DNA from: Pirellulaceae bacterium
Lineage (GTDB): Bacteria > Planctomycetota > Planctomycetia > Pirellulales > Pirellulaceae
Reading direction: 5' to 3'
NCBI GenBank assembly: GCA_016784735.1
Contig: JADHUC010000021.1
Location: 1-55,726 of the forward strand
DNA length: 55,726 nt
Under the pieces are notes generated by a model. That model saw only the letters and a list, made by a program, of their open reading frames with translations, had not been told where the DNA came from and ran no database searches. Position numbers and translations under genes: made by a program. This document shows positions 8,967 through 17,820 of this stretch, in pieces; positions within the stretch are counted from its first letter, which is position 1; every line of letters starts with the position of its first letter.

Positions 8967-10265
8967 CTATGTGACTGGCGGCAGTTCGTAGCCGGAACGG
9001 CGTGGCCGGGCGACGAGTTTGTTGGCCTCGTCGTCGCCGACGAACTTCTCGGTCTGCGGATCCCATTGCAGTTTCCGGCCGAGTTTGCGGCAAATGTTGA
9101 TCAAGTGACAGACGGTTGTGGCTCGATGGCCGGTCTCGGCATCGGCGACCGGCTTCTGGCGAGTACGGACACATTCGAGGAAATTTGCGATGTGCGGGAT
9201 CGACTCCTTCGGTCCGCCGGTCGTGTCTGGCGGAGCATCTTTGAGCAACTCCGGTGGATTCGCCCGCGCATGACCGCGAAGGATCTCGATGTTGCCCTTT
9301 TCGCCGCGGAAGATGGCGCCCAAATCCTCCATCGTGTGACGCTCGCCGATCAGCTTCAACAACGTCCCGCTGGCATACTGCATCATGACACGAGGCCAGC
9401 CGTTCTTGTCTTTCTCTTCAAGCCAGATTTCGACCGGTCCAGTATCATCCGTGCCAAGAGCGCACTGGACTTGATCGAGCGAATGTGTGCCCCAGCCCGT
9501 CACGCCCCAAGACTGCCCACCGCCGTCGTAAGCCTCCCATCTCGACCAGCCACGATGGAGCGACGGGTGGTAGGGACGCAGTTCGACTTGGTTGGTCCAC
9601 AGGTCCCAGTCGAGTCCCTGCGGGATCGGCTGCTCGGGTTGCGGCTGCCAGACGGCGGGACCTTCGAAGTTGTAGACGATTGCTTCCTTGACCTTGCCAA
9701 TCGCCCCCTCGCGGACCAGCTTGCTGCAGTAGGCGTTTATCGGCATCGAGCGTTGTTGGGTCCCGGTCTGCAGGATGCGACCCAGCTTGCGAGCGGCATC
9801 GGACAAGGGGCGACCTTCCTGGATTGTCAGCGTCAGCGGTTTTTCGCCGTACACGTCGCAGCCAGCCGTCAATGCGTGCATCATGCACCAGACGCGGGCA
9901 TGCGCGGTCGTCTCGACGAACACCGCGTCGAGCTTTTCCTTGTCGAGCATTTGCCGAATGTCGGGAAATTGTTTCCAAGAATCCGGCCGTAGATCGGGAC
10001 GCTGCTTGGCCACCGCAGACGCCATTTGCTCGCATCGAGGCAGGCAACAATCGGCAACGGCAACGATCTTGCCGCCCGGCAGGTCTTCGTTCAGCAGGAT
10101 CCATCGCGCCCGGCCGCCCAGTCCGGCGATCCCCACCTTGACCGTTTCACTTGCAGGCACGGAACCACCCCGCCCGAGAACGTGTGCCGGCACGATGGCC
10201 GGCAGAGCGATGGTCGCGGCACCTGCTTTCAGCAGCTCGCGTCTTGTCCACTTTCTTGCTGACAT
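8967..10265 (-). CDS. Tat-exported Gfo/Idh/MocA family oxidoreductase
   Basis: 432 residues. The N-terminus MSARKWTRRELLKAGAATIA is a twin-arginine signal, so the protein should be exported folded with its cofactor. Residues about 42-60 hold the Rossmann dinucleotide motif (VGIAGLGGRARWILLN). EKPLT at about residue 140 is the family's conserved EKP motif, whose Lys takes part in catalysis and cofactor placement in studied members. The C-terminal part shows the expected beta-sheet domain. The ATG has GGAGG seven bases upstream. It lies 25 bp downstream of the sulfatase gene, so both are probably co-transcribed. Family role: NAD(P)-dependent oxidation or reduction of sugars or sugar-derived compounds; the precise substrate is not known. 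Confidence 0.92.
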   Translation of the reverse strand: MSARKWTRRELLKAGAATIALPAIVPAHVLGRGGSVPASETVKVGIAGLGGRARWILLNEDLPGGKIVAVADCCLPRCEQMASAVAKQRPDLRPDSWKQFPDIRQMLDKEKLDAVFVETTAHARVWCMMHALTAGCDVYGEKPLTLTIQEGRPLSDAARKLGRILQTGTQQRSMPINAYCSKLVREGAIGKVKEAIVYNFEGPAVWQPQPEQPIPQGLDWDLWTNQVELRPYHPSLHRGWSRWEAYDGGGQSWGVTGWGTHSLDQVQCALGTDDTGPVEIWLEEKDKNGWPRVMMQYASGTLLKLIGERHTMEDLGAIFRGEKGNIEILRGHARANPPELLKDAPPDTTGGPKESIPHIANFLECVRTRQKPVADAETGHRATTVCHLINICRKLGRKLQWDPQTEKFVGDDEANKLVARPRRSGYELPPVT

Positions 10266-10290
10266 CTATAACCTCCAATGTATAACCAAC

Positions 10291-11697
10291 CTACAGCGCC
10301 GGATCGCCCAGAGCCTGCATCTGCTTGAGAATCTTGCCGTCAAGTTCTTTTCGTATGCGCACGTGAACCGGGTCGTCGGATTCGATCAGGTTCGTGCGCT
10401 CATCGGGATCGTTCTCGAGGTCGTACAACTCGGCGCGTCCCGGACTGGCGAAATCGCGCATCAGCTTCCATTGCGGCGTGCGATAGCCGCGCATGTGCGT
10501 GGTAGCGCCGTGGTGCATGCTGTATTCCACGTACAGATCGTCGTCCCAATCGACCGAGTCGCCTCGCAACAACGGCGTGATGTCGCGTCCGCGAATCGTG
10601 ACTTCTGGCGGCAAGTCGACGCCAGCCATTGCCAACAGCGTGGGATACCAGTCGAGATTCGAGACCGTGTGCGTTACGTTCGTGCCCGGCTTGATGACCT
10701 CCGGCCAACGCACGGCGGTCGGCACGCGCAGTGACGTGTCCCACAGGTTCGGCCGCCGGTTGGGCGGGATGTTCTTCCATTCTTGCGGCGGATTCTTCGT
10801 CAAGATGCGAATGGCGTTGCCTTTGTACCAGACGCCGTGCTCGCCGAGGTTGTAACCGTGGTCGCTGGTAAAGATCACGATTGTGTTCGCCGAGAGTTCC
10901 AACTCGTCCAACAGGCCCAAGACCCGTCCCACGTTACGGTCGATGCTCTTGACGGCCGCCAGGTATTCTCGGGTCCGCTTCTTGACTTGGGCCACGTTCA
11001 GGTTCGGATAGTCCGGGTTGGGGATCTCCGGGTCAAGATCCTTGAACGGCTCCCAGTCCTCGTCGCGCACCGGCAGCCAAGGGGCGTGCGGTGCCCGGAA
11101 GTGCAGCGAGACGGCGAACGGTCGCTGACGATTCTCGCGGATGAATTGCAGGGTATGGTCGGTGAAGATGTCGCATGTGAAGCCCTCGACCTTCTTCACC
11201 TGGCCGTCGAGCAGTTCCAGCACGGGATTCTTGGGTGGACAGCCGCCGGTACGAATTCCCAGGAACTCGTGATAGCCAAACTGAGTCGGATGGTATTTGT
11301 CCTCGGTCCCCAGATGCCACTTGCCGAACAACGCGTTGCGGTAGCCGGCACGGGCCAGCAACTGAGGCCAAGTGGTTGTTTGCGGGGCGAGTCCCAGTGT
11401 TGACTCGCTGCCCGGGTTGATCCAATCGGTGATGCCCATTTCGGTCCCGTAGCGACTGGCGATCAATCCAACGCGACTGGGGCTGCATACGGGTGTGGTG
11501 ACGAAGCTGTTGGTCAAATGAGCGCCTTCGCGAAAGATGCGGTCGATGTTGGGCGTGATGAAGCGTTTGTCACCGGCCGCAGCAACCGCAAAGGGCGCTT
11601 GGTCGTCGGTGAAGATGAAGACAATGTTAGGTCGAGCGGCGGATGCCGGACGACACAAAGCGACAGCAGTCAGAAACAGGATAGCGGCTTTTTTCAT
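10291..11697 (-). CDS. Secreted S1 family sulfatase (canonical CSPSR site)
   Basis: 468 residues from the ATG at 11697, chosen because AAGGAG lies just upstream and the protein then starts with a signal peptide (MKKAAILFLTAVALCRPASA). Asp31-Asp32 (PNIVFIFTDDQ) should bind the active-site calcium. Cys71 within CSPSR matches the C-x-P-S-R site that formylglycine-generating enzyme converts to formylglycine. Further family blocks are GKWHLG and FTSDHGYNLGEHG. Role: hydrolysis of sulfate esters, most likely on polysaccharides outside the cytoplasm. The oxidoreductase gene follows after 25 bp; a ceramidase-like gene lies upstream beyond a repeat block. Confidence 0.93.
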   Translation of the reverse strand: MKKAAILFLTAVALCRPASAARPNIVFIFTDDQAPFAVAAAGDKRFITPNIDRIFREGAHLTNSFVTTPVCSPSRVGLIASRYGTEMGITDWINPGSESTLGLAPQTTTWPQLLARAGYRNALFGKWHLGTEDKYHPTQFGYHEFLGIRTGGCPPKNPVLELLDGQVKKVEGFTCDIFTDHTLQFIRENRQRPFAVSLHFRAPHAPWLPVRDEDWEPFKDLDPEIPNPDYPNLNVAQVKKRTREYLAAVKSIDRNVGRVLGLLDELELSANTIVIFTSDHGYNLGEHGVWYKGNAIRILTKNPPQEWKNIPPNRRPNLWDTSLRVPTAVRWPEVIKPGTNVTHTVSNLDWYPTLLAMAGVDLPPEVTIRGRDITPLLRGDSVDWDDDLYVEYSMHHGATTHMRGYRTPQWKLMRDFASPGRAELYDLENDPDERTNLIESDDPVHVRIRKELDGKILKQMQALGDPAL

Positions 11698-11845
11698 GTT
11701 TGGCTCCTTCTGTGCGGCCTCGTTGTTGGAGTTCACGCTTTAGCGTGTCTTCTCCGACGCGTTTCGCCGATCCCGGCACGCTAAAGCGTGAACTCCAACA
11801 AGCCGGAGGTCCCGTCCGGCAGCCGGGACCTACTGGTCAGGATGG
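11698..11845. repeat. Intergenic palindrome block: 25-bp perfect inverted repeat plus one GTCCCGT hairpin
   Basis: 11723-11747 and 11777-11801 are a perfect 25-bp inverted repeat with a 29-nt loop. Each arm is itself nearly self-complementary (TTCACGCTTTAGCGTGAA). At 11807-11834 lies one copy of the GGTCCCG...CGGGACC hairpin, here with one unpaired position. The block separates the ceramidase-like gene from the sulfatase gene on the minus strand and may influence readthrough or mRNA stability. Confidence 0.82.
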
Positions 11846-13987
11846 TTACTGTACCGATAACGCCTCGATCTCTTCTGCGGTGAGTGCGCGATCGAAAACG
11901 GCGATCTCATCCAGGCGGCCTTCCCAATTCGATTCACGGTCGCAGCGGCCGCCGAGGAAGAATCGGTCAAAGCCGTTGGGAAAATCGGCTGGTGATTTTG
12001 CCTCGATCTCCGCTTTCGGATTCCCATTCAAGTAGACCCGCACTTGCTGGCCGTCGCGGACGAACACGACATGGTTCCAGGTCCACCGCGCAATCTCCGT
12101 GCGGCCCACGGCTGGCTTAGCGCCCTCTGCATCGTTGCCGTGCAGAAAGACCAATTTTCCCGGTTCACTCGCCGTGCCGCCGATGCCAAGGTGATCCCCG
12201 TTGGGACCGAGACCATAGTCGCGGCCGTGCGAGAACATCCAGCCCGAGGTCTCGCGGGCATCCGCGGGCATGCCGTTCCAGATCCAAAGCGAAACCGAAT
12301 ACTTCTCGCTCAGATTTGCGATTCGCGCTCGCAACCGTCCGCCGGCGAAATGTGCCGCACGATTCGTCTCGCCATCCAGGCAAAAGGCATCGGATCGTGG
12401 ACCTTCCAGGAAGTATGACAAGGCGGGCTCGTATGTGGCATCGCAACTCTGCGCGGTTGAATCAACGGCCAGGGGACCTGCAAACTCGTCCATTCGCCAG
12501 TAGGCCGCCGGCTTGGCTTTCAGGATGGCTTCGCAGGCAGGGCCACAAGACTGTTTGAAGACGCGACGCGGCCGGCCAGCCACTTCTTCCAGCAGCCCGA
12601 GTGCCGTTTCGGTGATCTTCGGTTCGGCTTGAACTTCCAATCCCGCGGAACGGGCCGGCCACGTGTTGTAGCCTCCCAGCAGAAGTTGTTCCGGCGGCGG
12701 GATGTAACCGTCGCCGCCGTTGGCCAACTCGATCACCATGTTGTTCGAGAGCGGGCTTTGCAGTTTCAGCTTCAGAGCGGTCAGGGCATAGGTCTCGTTG
12801 GGCGTAGTGGCGATACCGATGTCGCCAATACGAAGCGCCTGAATGACGATTTCGGTCGACTGCCGTTCGTCGAGGATGATTTGTTCCAGTGCGTAGACCT
12901 CCTGCGTGCTCTTTGGTGGTCGATCACCCATTTCGTCGACGATGCCGCGGGCCCACTCAAGACGCTGTTTGTGCGGCACGCGGTAATTCAGAGTCGGTCG
13001 CGCCTCGGCCATGGCCAGATCCACGTCCCCGCGGTAAACGATCGCCTTGTAGCCATCCATTGCGATATCCAGCAGACCTTCTGCGAAACTGTCGATCGTA
13101 TGATCCTTCTCCCTAGTCGGAACGGGTTTCGTGTAGTCGCGTCGCCAGATATCTCCACTGCAGCCGTGGGCCATGATTCCGACAAAGGGCGGGTGGCTGT
13201 CGTCCTGGTCGGTGGCAAGACGCGATTTGAGCCCTTCGCAGAAGAGACCGAAGTAGTCGGCGCTCAGCGCCTGGTCGCCGAAGTAGTGCATGGAGAAATT
13301 GGCCAAGACGGCGATCGGACGTCCGTCTATCGCCTGGAACGAGATGATCGACAAATCGGGATCCTCCGGGCCGGATTCGCCGGTCACGTCATCCCAATTG
13401 CGTCCGGCGTGCATGTTGGCACGCACCGTGGGATTGCCAAAGGGATCCTCGGCGATTCGATCGGGCCGGCGAATCCAACGCCGCAGTGCGGTGAATTCTG
13501 CCGCATTTCCGACGGCCCAGCCTACTTGCGCCGGTTCGAGATTCGCCTCGGCGGCCGCCAGGGCCTCGGCCAGTTTCTCGCGAAGGAAGGGCACGTAGTT
13601 CGGATCGGCGTCCGTGCCCAGACAACCCATAGACGCCGGTGCGGTGTGCGAGTGCGATGCCGAGATCAAAATGCGGTCGGGCCGGATCTTCGTCCGCTTG
13701 GCCGCCAGGCTCTTCGCCTCGTCCAGTAGCGGACGCGGCATCATGCAACTGTCCACGACCACGATTCCTAGACGCTCGCGGCCGTCGTCCAGCACGATCG
13801 CTCGGGCGTTTATGGGCGTCTTGACCCTGTCCGCACTGCGACTGGTCATGCCGCCGTTAACCAGGACGGGAAGCTGGATAGGCGTCACGTCGATGACCGC
13901 CGCACCTGCTTTGAGTTCAGCCAGTGTCTTGGTCGCGGGACACGACAGAAGGAACAGGAACAGAATTGCTGCGGATGTTGATTTCAT
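11846..13987 (-). CDS. Secreted neutral/alkaline ceramidase-like hydrolase with C-terminal LamG domain
   Basis: 713 residues from the ATG at 13987, which gives a clean signal peptide (STSAAILFLFLLSCPATKTLA). Residues about 30-450 match the neutral/alkaline non-lysosomal ceramidase-like family common in planctomycetes: AAVIDVTPIQLPVLVNGG, ILISASHSHTAPAS (probable metal-binding HSH) and GIMAHGCSGDIW. Residues about 490-713 form a LamG/concanavalin-like domain (AAYWRMDEF, WTWNHVVFVRDG, GRLDEIAVFDRALTAEEI), likely binding carbohydrate or surfaces. A second family member without LamG is at 44993-46507. In planctomycetes such proteins have no proven substrate, so 'ceramidase' is a family label only. 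Confidence 0.85.
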   Translation of the reverse strand: MKSTSAAILFLFLLSCPATKTLAELKAGAAVIDVTPIQLPVLVNGGMTSRSADRVKTPINARAIVLDDGRERLGIVVVDSCMMPRPLLDEAKSLAAKRTKIRPDRILISASHSHTAPASMGCLGTDADPNYVPFLREKLAEALAAAEANLEPAQVGWAVGNAAEFTALRRWIRRPDRIAEDPFGNPTVRANMHAGRNWDDVTGESGPEDPDLSIISFQAIDGRPIAVLANFSMHYFGDQALSADYFGLFCEGLKSRLATDQDDSHPPFVGIMAHGCSGDIWRRDYTKPVPTREKDHTIDSFAEGLLDIAMDGYKAIVYRGDVDLAMAEARPTLNYRVPHKQRLEWARGIVDEMGDRPPKSTQEVYALEQIILDERQSTEIVIQALRIGDIGIATTPNETYALTALKLKLQSPLSNNMVIELANGGDGYIPPPEQLLLGGYNTWPARSAGLEVQAEPKITETALGLLEEVAGRPRRVFKQSCGPACEAILKAKPAAYWRMDEFAGPLAVDSTAQSCDATYEPALSYFLEGPRSDAFCLDGETNRAAHFAGGRLRARIANLSEKYSVSLWIWNGMPADARETSGWMFSHGRDYGLGPNGDHLGIGGTASEPGKLVFLHGNDAEGAKPAVGRTEIARWTWNHVVFVRDGQQVRVYLNGNPKAEIEAKSPADFPNGFDRFFLGGRCDRESNWEGRLDEIAVFDRALTAEEIEALSVQ

Positions 13988-14355
13988 GAGGAGATCCTTT
14001 CTGGACACGATTGGAGAACTGCGGCTGTTTTCGGAACGTGTGGCACTGCTGGGAATCGGACGCGTCATCCACGCCACACGACCCACCACGATTCCCAGCA
14101 GTGCTGAATCGCGCGCCAGCGCAACACTGCTCGAAACGATGGAAAGCGATCAGACATGGTAAGCCCGGGTCGTTTCGAGCAGTGCCACACTGAAAAAACT
14201 GGAGAGTCATTTCGGTACACGTTGCTGGGCGCGTGCTGGCCGATAATTCCTGTTATACCCGTAGCTGTGTTCCGGCGAAACAAGTAGGCCGTGCCACACA
14301 ATCCGAAACGCTGATTATCAAACCAAACGCGACAAGCCCCGGAATCGGTCCGCTG
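13988..14355. repeat. Intergenic region with an inverted pair of CACTGCT hairpin elements
   Basis: Element 1 has arms 14043-14058 and 14089-14104 with a 30-nt loop. Element 2 has arms 14125-14139 and 14170-14184 with a 30-nt loop. Both stems begin CACTGCT and end AGCAGTG, while the inner eight bases differ but still pair (GGGAATCG in one, CGAAACGA in the other). The elements face opposite ways, with conserved (G/C)CACAC tails pointing outward. A second such pair is at 33611-33791. No protein gene is supported in 14191-14355. Confidence 0.85.
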
Positions 14356-15378
14356 CTAATCTCCCGCGTAACGTTCCATCATGCTTTGGATCATTTGCGC
14401 GACACGCTTGCGACAGGCGACGGGAGCGAGGATTTCGGCTTCATTGCCCAGGCTGAGCACGCGAGGGATGATCTCCAGTTCGTGCGCGGCTTTGACCGTC
14501 AGAATAATGCCCCCGTCGTCCGTTCGCTTGGTTTGCTGATCCGGATGCCAGGGATCTTCGATTACCCACGGCGCCGCCCGGGCGCTAATGCGTATCTTGA
14601 AATTCTTCGCTTTCCCGGCGGCGGAAAAGATGCCTAGACTCTCGCCGAAATGCTGCTCCAAGTCAAAATCCGCGGGAAGCTTGAACCATTCGTCCAACGC
14701 CGTCGCTCTGATGAAGCGGTCCAGCTTCCAATGGCGTATCCGCTCGGGGCTCTCCTCCGCGATCTCCGCAGCCGCGGCGATGATGTACAAACTGGACTGG
14801 TAAAAGACGACCGCATAGGGTTCGATCTTTCGCCGCGCCGCGTCCTTGCCGATGGGCTGGTACTCGATCTCGGTCACGCGGTGTTGCTGGATCGAGCGGT
14901 GCAGCGTTTCCAGGACGCCGTGTTGTGGTTTGTAGGACTTGGCCGGCATGCCGCGCACAAATAACGCTTGCCGATACTTCTCGTAATGGCTCCACACCGA
15001 ATCAGGCAACTGATCGCGCAGCTTGTTCCAGAACGATTCGATCCCTAGCCAGAACGGTGTGCCTGCCAGCGGATACAGCAAATCGCGGCTCAACGACAAA
15101 GCGATCAGCTCCGTGGCGGACGCTGCAATCTTGTGCGTTCCTTTGGCCCCCGGACCGAACTTCCACACCCGGCCTCGCGGCAATTCGTACGTCTCGATGT
15201 TGAATCCGGCCGCCTGGAGGGCCTCCAAATCGCGACGCACGGTGCGCTGGTGCAGCGACGACAGGCCCAGTTCGTCCAGTAGTTCCTGCCGGATTTCGTC
15301 CAATGTGCGGCCAAAATGGAAGCGTTCGAGGACCTGCAGGATCTTGTGCTGACGGATGAGTTGTTCGTTTCGTGCCAT
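14356..15378 (-). CDS. WYL-domain transcriptional regulator (YafY-like)
   Basis: 340 residues from the ATG at 15378; a TTG at 15405 would add nine residues. Residues about 1-75 form a helix-turn-helix of the HTH_11/DeoR kind (RQHKILQVLERFHFGRTLDE, then RTVRRDLEALQAAGF). Residues about 150-250 are the WYL domain, a ligand-sensing Sm-like fold in this family: IEYQPIGKDAARRKIEPYAV and YIIAAAAE. The C-terminal WCX-like segment is also present (LTVKAAHELEIIPRVLSLG). Family role: DNA-binding regulator responding to nucleotides, nucleic acid or other ligands. Its target is unknown. It is divergent from the small membrane protein gene at 15462, so autoregulation from that 83-bp spacer is plausible. 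Confidence 0.9.
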   Translation of the reverse strand: MARNEQLIRQHKILQVLERFHFGRTLDEIRQELLDELGLSSLHQRTVRRDLEALQAAGFNIETYELPRGRVWKFGPGAKGTHKIAASATELIALSLSRDLLYPLAGTPFWLGIESFWNKLRDQLPDSVWSHYEKYRQALFVRGMPAKSYKPQHGVLETLHRSIQQHRVTEIEYQPIGKDAARRKIEPYAVVFYQSSLYIIAAAAEIAEESPERIRHWKLDRFIRATALDEWFKLPADFDLEQHFGESLGIFSAAGKAKNFKIRISARAAPWVIEDPWHPDQQTKRTDDGGIILTVKAAHELEIIPRVLSLGNEAEILAPVACRKRVAQMIQSMMERYAGD

Positions 15379-15461
15379 AATCAGGGCCTCGCGCTCGATT
15401 GACAACAGGTCCCCTAATCCGCAAAACTATAATGTTTTATCCATCTTATGCGAGTGGCCCC

Positions 15462-15710
15462 ATGATCCCACGACGAATCCTGACAGTCCTTGTGTTCTCC
15501 CTGCCGGTCCTGGTGGTAGCCTTTGGTGTGCTGATGGGAGGGTTTATCTTGGCGCAAGCCACGTTGGATGCCGCGGGTGCCAAGGTGTTGCGTTGGGTCG
15601 CGGTCAGCGCCCTTATGCTGACGATCGCAGATGTCGTCCTGTTGGTCGGCGCCTTGGGCATCAACGCTCTTGGTGATCGAGATGACCGCTCCGACTCGTC
15701 CGGCGGATAG
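15462..15710 (+). CDS. Small two-helix membrane protein of unknown function
   Basis: 82 residues from the ATG at 15462. Two hydrophobic segments are visible: about residues 6-30 (ILTVLVFSLPVLVVAFGVLM) and 43-67 (LRWVAVSALMLTIADVVLLV), followed by an acidic, hydrophilic tail (DRDDRSDSS). An earlier ATG at 15432 exists, but the chosen start puts the positive residues directly before the first membrane segment. It is 12 bp upstream of the zinc-ribbon membrane protein gene, so the two form a probable operon. I do not recognise a family. Confidence 0.7.
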   Translation: MIPRRILTVLVFSLPVLVVAFGVLMGGFILAQATLDAAGAKVLRWVAVSALMLTIADVVLLVGALGINALGDRDDRSDSSGG

Positions 15711-15722
15711 TAGTTCGTTTCC

Positions 15723-16607
15723 ATGCCCATTCGTTTTGCTTGTGAACATTGCGGTGCCCGTCTCAGCGTAAGCTCGCGCAAAGCGGGCGCGCGGGCCAAG
15801 TGCCCCAAATGCCAAGAGCCTATCGCAGTGCCGGCTCCGGAGGAAGACGAACAGCCTTCGGACGCTGCCCAAGAAGAGCTGGAAGCGGACGAGCCCACCG
15901 GGCAGCAGGAACACGAAGATCCCTTCTCCCAGTTTGTCGTCTACGACGACGAGACCGAATTGGTCTACGCGACCGAAGACGAAGAGGAAACGCCGTACGC
16001 CGAGGACGTTCCGGTCGATCCAACCAAGGTCGCCGTGCCTCGGCGAATTCTCTACATGCAAGGTGCCCTGCTGGGTGTGGTCGCCGTGGTATGTTTCGTC
16101 TTAGGCGTGATTGTCGGGATGGGTACTTCGGGCCCAAGCGGCGACGACGTGGCGCAGGAGTGCTTCATCAGCGGAAAAATCGCCCTTGGCAACGGCGGGG
16201 ACACGTCAACACCGGACGAAGGTGCCGTGGCGATCGTGGTGCCGAAGAATGAACATCCGGAACAGAAGGCAGACATCGATGGCCTACGCCCCCAAGATCC
16301 GCAGCCGGACGAAGAGCATCCCGGACTACAGGCCATACGCAGCATCGGCGGCGACTACACACGTGCCGACGAAAACGGTCGCTTCCGGCTACGAGTGCGC
16401 GACAAAGGGGAGTACTTCCTGTTCGTCATATCGGCAAACCGGACTCGGTCGGACGACATGCAGCCCAACGACCTTGCACAGATCGGTCGCTTCTTCCAAC
16501 TCATCTCGCAACTCACGCCCGACCTGCCCGACCTGCTCGGCGGCAACGACTATCGCTGGCAGGAGGAGACGATCCGGCGGGACCGAGAGCTGAATTTCCT
16601 TTTCTAG
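15723..16607 (+). CDS. Zinc-ribbon single-pass membrane protein of unknown function
   Basis: 294 residues. The N-terminus has a CxxC...CxxC zinc ribbon (CEHCG at residues 8-12, CPKCQ at about 31-35) of the MJ0042/FmdB-like kind seen at the start of many planctomycete membrane proteins. A very acidic linker (residues about 40-100) is followed by one transmembrane helix (about 115-138, LLGVVAVVCFVLGVIVGMG). The exterior domain has a carboxypeptidase-regulatory-like beta fold (CFISGKIALG, then ENGRFRLRVRDKGEYFLFV). The cytoplasmic ribbon plus external Ig-like domain suggests a structural or signalling role, but no function is known. It ends 13 bp before the convergent csrA-receiver gene. Confidence 0.8.
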   Translation: MPIRFACEHCGARLSVSSRKAGARAKCPKCQEPIAVPAPEEDEQPSDAAQEELEADEPTGQQEHEDPFSQFVVYDDETELVYATEDEEETPYAEDVPVDPTKVAVPRRILYMQGALLGVVAVVCFVLGVIVGMGTSGPSGDDVAQECFISGKIALGNGGDTSTPDEGAVAIVVPKNEHPEQKADIDGLRPQDPQPDEEHPGLQAIRSIGGDYTRADENGRFRLRVRDKGEYFLFVISANRTRSDDMQPNDLAQIGRFFQLISQLTPDLPDLLGGNDYRWQEETIRRDRELNFLF

Positions 16608-16620
16608 AAGCGGTGGTGGG

Positions 16621-17391
16621 TCAATTCAGTTCCGGGGGCGTGTTGATTCCCAGTACTCGGGTGATCTCGCCCACCAAGTGTTCCACGTCCACTGGTTTGC
16701 GGAACCAACCGTCGATTCCGGCCGCCCCCAAGGGAACGTCCATCGAGCTTGGGTCCACGGCGCTCACGGCGAACAGCTTCACCTGGGCAAGTTCCTTGGC
16801 CGCCCGAATACCCCGAACAAGACACGGGCCGTCGCAACGCGGCATCAGCATGTCCAGTAGAATCACGTCGGGCGGTGCGTGTAGCGAAAGGTAGTTCAAT
16901 GCGTCTTCGCCGTCGTGTGCCACGGTGACATCGAATCGATTCAAGCGGAGATAGCCGGCCAGCAGCGCTCCTTGATTGTCGTCGTTTTCTACCAACAGCA
17001 CTTGAGCCAGCGGACTCTTAGATTCATCAATGGCGTCGGTCGCTTCGCTGTCCAACGACTGCAATTCTCGGAATACCTCCAGAACCAGGTTCTGAGCGGT
17101 CGCGTCCGAGTTTCCTTCAAGATGTTGGTGAAGTCGATTCAGGGCCAGACTGGCTGAATCAAGACGACGTCGAACGGCGTGCAACAATCGGCTCAGCTTG
17201 GACTTGACGTCCTCCTCCGACGCGAAGTCAATCGATTTGAGACCGGCCAACTCGTGACGTTGGACCGGGACATCCGATGGGGCGTCGACACCTAGCCGCG
17301 TGGTGTTGCCTCGAATCCGCAACACTTCGACTGTGATCCCCAGCGTTGGGAACATGATCTTGTCGGTCTCTTTGCGCGAAAGCACAAGCAT
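16621..17391 (-). CDS. CsrA RNA-binding domain fused to a response-regulator receiver domain
   Basis: 256 residues; the ATG has GGAGG six bases upstream. Residues 1-51 align with CsrA over the whole family length: start MLVLSRK, core VEVLRIRGNTTRLGVDAP, and Arg45 in VPVQRHEL at the place of the key RNA-contacting Arg44 of E. coli CsrA. Residues about 55-127 are a helical linker. Residues 128-250 are a receiver domain with the full active site: acidic pair Asp137/Asp138, phospho-acceptor Asp180 in VILLDMLMP, Ser210 and Lys232 in FRKPVD. So the sequence predicts an mRNA-binding translational regulator that a histidine kinase can switch. No kinase gene is nearby. Target mRNAs cannot be read from the window. 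Confidence 0.93.
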   Translation of the reverse strand: MLVLSRKETDKIMFPTLGITVEVLRIRGNTTRLGVDAPSDVPVQRHELAGLKSIDFASEEDVKSKLSRLLHAVRRRLDSASLALNRLHQHLEGNSDATAQNLVLEVFRELQSLDSEATDAIDESKSPLAQVLLVENDDNQGALLAGYLRLNRFDVTVAHDGEDALNYLSLHAPPDVILLDMLMPRCDGPCLVRGIRAAKELAQVKLFAVSAVDPSSMDVPLGAAGIDGWFRKPVDVEHLVGEITRVLGINTPPELN

Positions 17392-17820
17392 CGCTTAGCC
17401 TCCGTTCCAGCCGGTGCCCGGCCAACTCCCCACCCGTACGGGCAAGCAGTGGATTGTCGCGATGGACAAGCAGCAGTAGCCGGCGAGTAACAAATGGATC
17501 AAACCAGAGAAGCAAGTGCCCGGCATCATGCCGGAGACGCGTTCGAGGAGACAGGCCCGGACATCAGTTTCCATGCAGCTTGCCGAAGGGCATTGTGCGA
17601 GAATTCGCACGGTGAGGAAAGACCAGTTTTCTTTGCTTCCTGCGGTGAACGCCGAGGATGGTCCGGCATCGCCCGTGTTGTCAATCATTGCGGCCAAAAA
17701 CCTCAGAATGCCCATAATCACATTGACAGGGGCGTATGCGTCAGTCTAGGGTAAAACCAAACTACGACCGATACATTTGCCTTCAACAATTCCTGCTTCG
17801 AGAGACCAAGGAGTCATAGC
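17392..17820. other. Divergent intergenic region between csrA-receiver and aldo/keto reductase genes
   Basis: 429 bases. It holds the csrA-receiver Shine-Dalgarno (GGAGG at about 17398-17402) and the aldo/keto reductase Shine-Dalgarno (AAGGAG at about 17808-17813). A TTGACA at 17723-17728 could be a -35 box for the rightward gene, but no good -10 follows. Reading frames of up to 108 codons cross this region without family-like sequence, so I do not call them genes. Confidence 0.45.

Noticed and set aside
13988..14190. Idea that the CACTGCT hairpins are a CRISPR array or integron attC sites
   Set aside because: There are only two hairpins per locus in opposite orientation with no evenly spaced direct repeats, no cas genes and no integrase.
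17395..17721. 108-codon minus-strand frame upstream of the csrA-receiver gene
   Set aside because: No signal, domain or conserved composition; it lies in a divergent promoter region.
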